Below the pieces are notes generated by a model. It saw nothing but the letters and a program-made list of their open reading frames with translations. It made no database searches and was not told the origin of the DNA. From Actinomycetota bacterium (GTDB lineage: Bacteria > Actinomycetota > Actinomycetes > Actinomycetales > Actinomycetaceae): a stretch of DNA of 11,199 bases. Position numbers and translations under genes: made by a program. Positions within the stretch are counted from its first letter, which is position 1. Every line of letters begins with the position of its first letter. Below, in pieces: positions 4,885-11,199 of this stretch. The DNA lies in NCBI GenBank assembly GCA_019425105.1, contig JAHYYD010000051.1, positions 1 to 11,199 on the forward strand, written 5' to 3'.

Positions 4885-7884
4885 ATGCGACTGTTGACAG
4901 CCTTCACTCGGCGCACGACCCGCGCCAGGCCACACGCCAATGCGCTGCTCCGAAAAATCGCCTGCACCGCCGCCGCTGCATTCCTGCTCGGCGGCGTCTG
5001 CCTCATCGCACCACTCAACCCCGAACCCGCGAACGCCGCACAGGAACCCGCCGGGTCCGACACGTTCACGATCAGCAACGTCGCCTCGATTTTTTCGGAC
5101 TCCGTCGTCAATGATTCGCCCACCCAGCGCACCTACACCGGCATCGCCCTCAACAACCAGACCGCCATGCAGGACAAGAACTTCCGGCGCTTCGTCTACT
5201 ACGGCACGGTCCTGGACAGAAAGAACTCGGTCTTCCAATACGCCTACATGGAGAAGAACAACCCCAACATGTGGTCGCGCGACGGCTGGGTCAAGCCCCT
5301 GGACCAATGGGGCACCTGGCCGGGCGGATCCATGCGGGAGGGAACGGGCTGGCAGCGCGCCCAGTGGCTAGAGTCCTCGCTAGCCTCGCAGGGCTACTGG
5401 AGCTACACGACCAGATCCATGCCGTGGGGCGAAAACCCCGCAGAGAACGGCATCATCTTCTACAACCATGAGGTCACCGTCCAAGGCAAGGTATCCCCCT
5501 GGATGCAGACCGCCATGGGTTTCAAACCCAACAACCCCGGCACGGTCTCCACAGGCCAACCCTTCCTGCTGGGCACGCTGCGCGACAACAACCTGCCGAT
5601 TTTCAACAACCTGGAACGAGGCACGGGCAGGGATGACAAGAAGCTAACCGACGTGGGTCCGCAGCGGTACTTCCACGGCAACCTGAACCTGCGCATCCAA
5701 GGCGACGGCTTCGCCATGCAGGGCATCGTCCCGTGGGACATCACCGAGACGCAGGACGACACACAAACCACGGTCGTTCCGCGCGCGGGCGGTGCGTACA
5801 CCATCGTTGCCAACTCCGTGTGCGACACCAACCCGGACGGGTCAGTGGCCGCGAACGGACGCCGGCGCTGGATCGGCGGCAAATTCACGGGTCCGGCTCG
5901 CCTCTACAACCCGGACGGACGCGACTCCGACCAGTGGCTGACAGGTCAGACCGTGTGCGCCCAAAACGTAGGCGTCGGCAACGGAAGCTACGACCTCTAC
6001 AACAAGGGCCAGCAGGGCCACATCGACCAGACCGCGGGCTGGGCGAAAGCGCAGCGTGCGGAGAACGACTGGCCGGACGCCGTCGACATCTCGCTGCGCA
6101 CCCCGGCCTCGAACGACACGGTCTCTATCTCCACCTCCACGCTGCCCGACACTGTCTGGGAAAAGAACGGCGTGCGCTACCGCATGACGATCTGGGGCTT
6201 CACGGACAACGGCCGCAGCGCTTCGTGCCCCGCCGCACCCCCGGCCGGTGCCACCCCCGTCACGTCCATGAGCACGCAAGAACTCAACATGACCTTCGCG
6301 TGCCTGTACGCCACCATCAACCAGGAACGCTACGTGCGCATCCACAAAGTCATCACCACCGACGACGGACGCACCTACACCACCCAACCCTCCGCCACCT
6401 TCACCTCCACCGCCACCCAGGACACCATCGACGCATCCACCGGCGCCACGGCCTCGTCCACAACCTCGAACGGAAGCACCGTATCCGGATGGGTCGGCAA
6501 CGGCTCCCTCAACCAGACGATCACCCCCACCGGGGTGGGCGCAGCCAACAAGGGATCCATGGCCTCGTACCAGGCGTTCCTCGTCGGACACTCAGACTTC
6601 ACCGTCACCGAAACAGGCATGACCAGCACAGACGACCCCACCGAACAATGGGAACTGACGGACATCACCTGCGTCAACGGCGAGGGTGACGACGTGGGCG
6701 CCACCATCAACAAGGCCACCAAATCCATTAACTTCGCGGGCGTGGGCGCCGCACACAGCGCAGCCGCCCAAATGATCGACTGCACCTACACGAACCGCTC
6801 ACGCCACGCATCCGTCAGCTTCCAAAACACGGTCGCCACCAACGGCGGCCTAACGGGCGCACTCACCTTCGACGTCGACTACAAGATCACCGCATCCAAC
6901 AAGGGAACCCTCAACAGCGACACGGGCACCATCCAATTCGTGCCAAACTTCGCCTACGGCCTGACCATCAACTCCGTCATGATCGGCTCCAGCCAAGACG
7001 CCCTCGACTTGGGTACACCCGTATCCGCAGTCGGAGGACGCTACACGATCACCGGTTCCGAACCACTGCCCGCCAACACCACGCGCGAATACTGGGTACG
7101 CGTCAACGTCACCCGCTCCGAGGCCGCAGGCGTCACCATCTCCAATTACATGTGTCGAAACGTCGGCGGCACACCCACCAGCGGGTACGGCATGTACGCC
7201 GATCTCTCCGTCGCCGCCAACCGTGACGTCGACGGCGCGGCCAACAACAAGGCCTGCGGCTCCGTCCCCGTCCACACGCTCATCATCGCGAAAGCCGGCC
7301 ACCAGTACACAAACCTCCAGTGGCCTGAAATCAGCAACGAGTACATAGACGATCAAGGCAACGGACTGTACCCACTGTCCGGCTCCGAATTCGCGATCTA
7401 CGACGTAGACCCACGCGTCAACGCTTCCGCCACACCCGTCGTTTCGCTGAATTCAACTAACGTCGGCTACTCGCCCTACTACTGGAAGACCACCACGCTG
7501 GAAATGGGCAAGCAGTACTGGCTCGTCGAAACGAAGGCACCCGCCGGACACTCCCTGCTCCCCCAGCCGATCCCCTTCACACTCACCTCCAGGTACGCCG
7601 ACGGCTCCGGAACAAACGTGTCCATGGGTGCCGAAATGAGCAGCCCATTGCGGTGGGCGAAAGCCGCCGTCCAGTCCTACAACTCCGACTTCGATAACAA
7701 CTCGCCGAACTCACAGGGCATGATCGTTGACGGCCACTACCAGGCCTCAATCATCGTCGTCGACACGGAGATGCCGACCCTGCCCAAAGCCGGCGGCCTG
7801 GGACTGTACCCGTACGTGGCACTTGCGGCAGCCCTGCTTGCCTCCGCGCTGGCAACCCGCCGAGCAGCACGCACGCGCGCCTGA
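4885..7884 (+). CDS. Cell-wall-anchored SpaA-like surface protein B (LPKAG sorting signal)
   Basis: This 999-residue exported protein is probably an adhesin or pilin-like protein linked to peptidoglycan by a sortase. Residues 1-51 are a signal peptide: basic RRTTRAR, a hydrophobic core at about 25-43, and a likely cleavage site ANA|AQEPAG. A Trp-rich region follows (130-181). The middle of the protein parallels protein A and includes a DUF5979-like stretch near residues 640-790. The mature protein has exactly eight cysteines in four local pairs: C313/C358, C448/C473, C596/C633 and C757/C791. Residues about 797-960 look like a SpaA/CnaB prealbumin-like domain: LSGSEFAIYD at 831-840 and the E-box YWLVETKAPAG at 878-888. 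K803, E882 and D960 are plausible isopeptide residues. The C-terminus has LPKAG (966-970), a hydrophobic span at about 972-990 and a basic RRAARTR tail. Alanine replaces the usual threonine of LPXTG. No sortase gene is adjacent. The surface location is strong; ligand and pilus assembly are unknown. Confidence 0.93.
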   Translation: MRLLTAFTRRTTRARPHANALLRKIACTAAAAFLLGGVCLIAPLNPEPANAAQEPAGSDTFTISNVASIFSDSVVNDSPTQRTYTGIALNNQTAMQDKNFRRFVYYGTVLDRKNSVFQYAYMEKNNPNMWSRDGWVKPLDQWGTWPGGSMREGTGWQRAQWLESSLASQGYWSYTTRSMPWGENPAENGIIFYNHEVTVQGKVSPWMQTAMGFKPNNPGTVSTGQPFLLGTLRDNNLPIFNNLERGTGRDDKKLTDVGPQRYFHGNLNLRIQGDGFAMQGIVPWDITETQDDTQTTVVPRAGGAYTIVANSVCDTNPDGSVAANGRRRWIGGKFTGPARLYNPDGRDSDQWLTGQTVCAQNVGVGNGSYDLYNKGQQGHIDQTAGWAKAQRAENDWPDAVDISLRTPASNDTVSISTSTLPDTVWEKNGVRYRMTIWGFTDNGRSASCPAAPPAGATPVTSMSTQELNMTFACLYATINQERYVRIHKVITTDDGRTYTTQPSATFTSTATQDTIDASTGATASSTTSNGSTVSGWVGNGSLNQTITPTGVGAANKGSMASYQAFLVGHSDFTVTETGMTSTDDPTEQWELTDITCVNGEGDDVGATINKATKSINFAGVGAAHSAAAQMIDCTYTNRSRHASVSFQNTVATNGGLTGALTFDVDYKITASNKGTLNSDTGTIQFVPNFAYGLTINSVMIGSSQDALDLGTPVSAVGGRYTITGSEPLPANTTREYWVRVNVTRSEAAGVTISNYMCRNVGGTPTSGYGMYADLSVAANRDVDGAANNKACGSVPVHTLIIAKAGHQYTNLQWPEISNEYIDDQGNGLYPLSGSEFAIYDVDPRVNASATPVVSLNSTNVGYSPYYWKTTTLEMGKQYWLVETKAPAGHSLLPQPIPFTLTSRYADGSGTNVSMGAEMSSPLRWAKAAVQSYNSDFDNNSPNSQGMIVDGHYQASIIVVDTEMPTLPKAGGLGLYPYVALAAALLASALATRRAARTRA

Positions 7885-8003
7885 CGCCCGGCGTCCCCCG
7901 GAGACCTGCCGCACCCCGCGATCCCGGAGCCGCCACGCCCGCGGTACCTGCAGCGCACCGCGGCCAAGCGAGGCCGAGCCAAACCGGTCGCGCAGTGTCG
8001 CAA

Positions 8004-8035
8004 ACGGGTGGGGTGCCTCGCGGCACCCCACCCGT
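8004..8035. terminator. Perfect 14-bp hairpin between convergent genes, likely bidirectional terminator
   Basis: ACGGGTGGGGTGCC (8004-8017) pairs perfectly with 8022-8035 around the four-base loop TCGC. It sits between the stop of protein B (7884) and the stop of the ABC permease (8087), where a terminator is expected for both. There is no T-tract on the plus side and only TTTG on the minus side. It is therefore not a textbook intrinsic terminator, but long GC stems without U-tracts are common in high-GC bacteria. Confidence 0.65.
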
Positions 8036-8086
8036 CATCAACACCAGTCGACCAACCGCAGTCAACCAACTGCTATCATCCAGCAC

Positions 8087-10621
8087 TCACTCCGTCGCCA
8101 GCGCCTCCGAGGGGCTGACCTTCGCGGCCCGGCGGCCGGGCAGCCAGGACGCGATCAGCGCGGACACGATGGCGACGACGCACACGCCGACCAGCTGCAG
8201 CCACGGCACGCTCAGCACGGGAGTGGCCCCCTCGACGGGCAGGCTCATGACGCCAACCCACCCGAAGGCGACGCCCATGCCGACACCGATGAGCGCACCG
8301 GTCATCGACAGGAACAGCGCCTCGAGGGCGAGGAGGCTCTTCATCTGGCGTCGCGTCAGGCCGAGGGCCCGCAGCAGCCCGTTCTCGCGGGTGCGTTCGG
8401 CGACCGACAGGGACAGCGTGTTGGCCACGCCCACCAGGGACACGAGGACGGAGACACCCAGCAGTCCGACGAGGACGAGCATCAGCCGGTCGATGATCTT
8501 CGTATACATCTGGCGCTCCAGCGCGGAGCCATTGACACTCAGGTGAGAGTCCTTGAGCAGCGCGGCCTGGACGGTCTCGGCGTCGGCCCCGTCGGCCATC
8601 TTGATGATGATAGCCTGACGCTCGAGCGAAGACGCGATGGATCGCAGGGTCTTCTCGGAGACCTGGGCCTGCCCGACGCTGCCGTTCTTGTCGTACACGG
8701 CGCTCAGGTCCACGCACGACTCGGCGCACAGGCGCAGCGTCTGCCCGGCCAGGGCCTCGTCGCCGACGCGCACCTGGTTATCACCCAGCTGGGTGACGGT
8801 CGAGTGGGTGACGCCCGTGTAGTCGGGTTCTCCGGTGATCATGACCGACGAGGCCTGGGCCTCGTCCTCCGCATCGGTTCCCTCTCCGGGAGCGTAGGCG
8901 GGTGCGCCCGAGGTGGTCGTCAGGGTGCCGGGGGCGGCGTACTGGGCGACGGTGGCGGCGACGCCGTCGGTGGCCGCGATGGCGGCCTGCTGGTCGTCGG
9001 TGATCGCCCCATCTGTGGACACGGCCATGAGGTCGAAGGGGCGGGCGTCGTTGACGGCGTTGGTCAGGGTGGTGCGCACGGAGGCGGCGCCGACGATGAT
9101 GGTGACGACGAGGGTCACGCCGATGATGATCGCGGTGCCGGTCGCGGAGGTGCGGCCGGGGTTGCGCATCGTGTTCTCGCGGGCCATGGCGGACAGGGTG
9201 CCGGGGAAGGCCGAGCCGAAGGCGCGGGTGAGGGCGGGCAGCAGCACGGAGGCGACGAGCAGCGCTCCGAGGAGGGCCAGGAGTGACCCGCCGAAAGCGC
9301 CGAGGAATTTCGTGCCGCCGCTATCCGAGCGCCACGCGAGGGCCACGGCTCCGCAGCCGACGACCGCGATGAGCGCGCCGATGATGAAGCGGACGGTGTG
9401 CTTCTTGCGGGCGGCGGCCCCGGCCTCGTTCACGGGGGCGAGGGCGGCGACGGGTGCGACGCGGGAGGCGGCGCGGGCCGGGAAGACGCCGACGAGGGTC
9501 GTGAACAGGGTGGCGCCTAGCCACGTGAGGACGAGCTGCCAGACGGAGGCGCCCGCCAGCGCCGCAACGACGCTAGAGGCCAGGCCGGTTCCCGCCTCCG
9601 CGAGCGCGCCAATCAGCCAGCCGAGCGCGACGCCAATCGCGGACGAGATCGCTCCGATCGCGAGGGCCTCGCGGGTCACGAGCGAGCGGACCTGTCGCCT
9701 GGTTGCTCCCAGCGTGCGCAGCAGTGCCAGTTCGCGGGTGCGCTGCGTGAGCACGACGCGGAATGTCGAGGAGACGACGATAGAGGCCACGAGCGCCGCG
9801 ATCGCCGGGAAGATCAGCATGATTCCCATCGTCACGGATGCTCCCAGGCGCGCCTGGTTCAGGTCGTCCTGGATTGCCTTGTGCACGCTGGTCACGGTCA
9901 CGCCCGAGACGCCACTCAAAGCGGAGTTCGCTGTTGCCACCCATTCGTCCTGGGTGGCGCTGGGAGGGTTTGCGTTGCTGTCCGCATCCGAACCCGACGT
10001 CGCGACGATGAACTTCCCGGAGGCGGTCGTTCCGAAGATCGCGGAGAATCCTCCGTCGGTCACGTAGCTGGCGGGCACGCCCATGCTGATGGTGTTCGAG
10101 CGGGTGGTGCCGACGACGGTGAGGGTGCGGTAGTCGCCCTCGGCGAATCCGGCGCGCACACGGACGGTGTCACCGACCTTCAGCGAGAGGGTCAAGGCCG
10201 TGTGCTCCGGGATGGCGATCTGGTCGTCGGCGGTCGGGGCGGTTCCGGCGCTCAGGTCGAGGTCCGCGAAGGGCTTGGGGGCCAGCGGCGACACGTAGAG
10301 GCTCGCGCGCGTCGCGTCGGTTTGAGCGTCGGCGGGCCACTGGGCCATGTGCTTGATGGCGGTGACGCCGCTAGTTGCGCTCAGGGCTTTTTCGGCGCTC
10401 TCAATGGCGCCTTCGGGCGCGTCGTCGTTTTGGGAGACGACGATCGTGCCGCCTCGGTACTGGCTGTAGACGCTGGAGGTCAGGCCCGAGGTCATCGCCG
10501 TCATGACGATGAGGGTGATGACGATGAAGGCCGTGGAAATGGCGACGGCCAGGCCTGTGGAAATGTAGCGGCGGCCGTGGGAGCGCAGGTTGGCGCTCAG
10601 GAGGGAGTTTGTTGCAGACAT
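8087..10621 (-). CDS. ABC transporter permease, FtsX/MacB type with duplicated FtsX domain
   Basis: This 844-residue integral membrane protein is the partner of the ATPase encoded just upstream. The start is the ATG at 10621 (MSATNSLLSANLRSHGRRYI), with AAGG eight bases before it; the frame stays open further upstream but overlaps the ATPase gene. Layout: first membrane helix at about 22-47; an extracellular MacB-like domain at about 50-255; first FtsX unit with helices near 263-290, 315-342 and 358-382, including the RTRELALLRTLGATRRQV loop (294-311); helices near 410-430 and 439-463; the junction ARENTMRNPGRTSATG (480-495) leading into a helix at 495-515; a second extracellular domain at about 520-705; and a second FtsX unit from 709, with helices near 712-737, 764-790 and 809-827 and the loop ERTRENGLLRALGLTRRQM. 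This gives about ten helices. The second extracellular domain has a CAESC motif (C632, C636). Relatives move lipoproteins, peptides or drugs, or transmit mechanical force to cell-wall enzymes; the substrate here cannot be told from sequence. Confidence 0.93.
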   Translation of the reverse strand: MSATNSLLSANLRSHGRRYISTGLAVAISTAFIVITLIVMTAMTSGLTSSVYSQYRGGTIVVSQNDDAPEGAIESAEKALSATSGVTAIKHMAQWPADAQTDATRASLYVSPLAPKPFADLDLSAGTAPTADDQIAIPEHTALTLSLKVGDTVRVRAGFAEGDYRTLTVVGTTRSNTISMGVPASYVTDGGFSAIFGTTASGKFIVATSGSDADSNANPPSATQDEWVATANSALSGVSGVTVTSVHKAIQDDLNQARLGASVTMGIMLIFPAIAALVASIVVSSTFRVVLTQRTRELALLRTLGATRRQVRSLVTREALAIGAISSAIGVALGWLIGALAEAGTGLASSVVAALAGASVWQLVLTWLGATLFTTLVGVFPARAASRVAPVAALAPVNEAGAAARKKHTVRFIIGALIAVVGCGAVALAWRSDSGGTKFLGAFGGSLLALLGALLVASVLLPALTRAFGSAFPGTLSAMARENTMRNPGRTSATGTAIIIGVTLVVTIIVGAASVRTTLTNAVNDARPFDLMAVSTDGAITDDQQAAIAATDGVAATVAQYAAPGTLTTTSGAPAYAPGEGTDAEDEAQASSVMITGEPDYTGVTHSTVTQLGDNQVRVGDEALAGQTLRLCAESCVDLSAVYDKNGSVGQAQVSEKTLRSIASSLERQAIIIKMADGADAETVQAALLKDSHLSVNGSALERQMYTKIIDRLMLVLVGLLGVSVLVSLVGVANTLSLSVAERTRENGLLRALGLTRRQMKSLLALEALFLSMTGALIGVGMGVAFGWVGVMSLPVEGATPVLSVPWLQLVGVCVVAIVSALIASWLPGRRAAKVSPSEALATE

Positions 10622-10629
10622 GAGATGAG

Positions 10630-10633
10630 CCTT
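10630..10633 (-). promoter_or_regulatory. Ribosome binding site of the ABC permease
   Basis: AAGG on the minus strand lies eight bases before the ATG at 10621, within the 29-base gap after the ATPase stop codon. It is short, but it supports this start over an upstream one inside the ATPase gene. Confidence 0.5.
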
Positions 10634-10650
10634 GGGGTGTGGGCGCGCGT

Positions 10651-11199
10651 TCAGCGCAGCGCCGCGGTCAGGTTGTCGGCGGTGATGTCGCGCAGGTCGG
10701 AGACGATGCGGCCGTCTCGGCACACGAGGACACGGTCCGCATAGACGGCGGTGGCCGTGTCGTGGGTGACCATGATGACGCTCTGGCCGAGTTCGTCGAC
10801 GGCGCGGCGCAGCAGGTCCATGACCTCGTCGGTGGAATGGGAGTCGAGGTTGCCGGTGGGTTCGTCCGCGACGATGACGGCGGGGCGGCTCATGAGGGCG
10901 CGGGCGACGGCGACGCGCTGCTGCTGGCCGCCGGACATTTCGGAGGGGCGGTGGCTCAGTCGATCCGCGATGCCCAGGGAGTTGACGATGAGGTCGAACC
11001 ATTCCTTTTCAGGGGCTTTTCCGGCCAGGCGCATGGGCAGGAGGATGTTGGCGCGCGCATCCAGGGTGGGTACCAGGTTGAAGGACTGGAACACGAAGCC
11101 GATGCGGTCGCGGCGCAGCTTGGTCAGCGCGGTGTCTTTCAGGGTGGTGATGTCGGTGTCTTCGACGAAGACGTGCCCGGAGGTGGGGGCGTCGAGGCC
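10651..11199 (-). CDS. ABC transporter ATP-binding protein, LolD/MacB family (N-terminus outside window)
   Basis: The C-terminal 182 residues of a nucleotide-binding protein are visible; the frame runs off the window edge at its first base. Visible motifs in order are GLDAPTSG at the edge (normally soon after Walker A), the Q-loop VFQSFNL, the signature MSGGQQQRVAVARAL (Met in place of the usual Leu), Walker B AVIVADEP followed by the D-loop GNLDS, and the H-loop VTHD. Walker A itself lies outside the window, so activity cannot be fully judged, but everything visible is intact. The stop is 29 bases before the permease start on the same strand, so the two are almost certainly one operon and one transporter. 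The family powers FtsX-type permeases in the cytoplasmic membrane. The operon promoter is not in the window. Confidence 0.95.
   Translation of the reverse strand, partial: GLDAPTSGHVFVEDTDITTLKDTALTKLRRDRIGFVFQSFNLVPTLDARANILLPMRLAGKAPEKEWFDLIVNSLGIADRLSHRPSEMSGGQQQRVAVARALMSRPAVIVADEPTGNLDSHSTDEVMDLLRRAVDELGQSVIMVTHDTATAVYADRVLVCRDGRIVSDLRDITADNLTAALR

Noticed and set aside
3940..5307. Minus-strand open frame of 455 codons across the sdaA-protein B gap
   Set aside because: It overlaps two strong plus-strand genes and the promoter of B, has no ribosome site, and its composition is that of an antisense frame.
5034..5960. Thioester adhesin domain in proteins A and B
   Set aside because: The cysteine-glutamine motif of that family is absent; the cysteines present form local pairs instead.
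10622..11002. 127-residue N-terminal extension of the ABC permease frame
   Set aside because: It overlaps the ATPase gene in another frame and is Arg/Pro/His-rich; the start at 10621 has a ribosome site and begins directly before the first membrane helix.

Overview
The window looks like chromosome of a high-GC Gram-positive bacterium (Actinobacteria), probably an oral-type Actinomycetaceae member such as Schaalia or Actinomyces. This rests on the GC- and GCC-rich codon use, the sortase-anchored SpaA-like surface protein, the MacB/FtsX-type ABC exporter and the overall gene style. The genus is an inference, because no rRNA or marker gene is present.

Layout: (1) Bases 1-2245, minus strand: the N-terminal 748 codons of a large secreted surface protein (protein A), cut by the window edge. 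(2) Bases 2246-2703: a 458-base intergenic region with an AT-rich core (about 39% GC by hand count over 2341-2580), carrying candidate promoters and a dyad in front of A. (3) Bases 2704-4470, plus strand: sdaA, a single-chain iron-sulfur L-serine dehydratase with two unusual insertions. (4) Bases 4471-4884: a 414-base intergenic region with a good candidate promoter and a dyad for the next gene. (5) Bases 4885-7884, plus strand: a complete 999-residue surface protein (protein B). It has a signal peptide, a C-terminal SpaA-like domain and an LPKAG cell-wall sorting signal, and is a clear paralogue of A. (6) Bases 7885-8086: a convergent intergenic region with a perfect 14-bp GC-rich hairpin, a likely terminator. 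(7) Bases 8087-10621, minus strand: an 844-residue FtsX/MacB-type ABC permease. (8) Bases 10651-11199, minus strand: its ABC ATPase partner, whose N-terminus including Walker A lies outside the window.

How they fit together: A and B are divergently oriented paralogues facing away from sdaA. Both are predicted to be exported and disulfide-stabilised. B is anchored to the wall by a sortase; A's C-terminus is not visible. No sortase or second pilin gene is present, so this does not look like a classical pilus operon. The serine dehydratase stands alone and would convert serine to pyruvate and ammonia; I see no direct functional link to the adhesins. The ABC pair is a separate minus-strand operon of unknown substrate. 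I found no CRISPR array, transposase, phage gene or RNA gene, and no clearly novel multi-gene system. The most interesting material is the paralogous adhesin pair, its conserved cysteine and tryptophan patterns, the control regions in front of both genes, and the insertions in the serine dehydratase.
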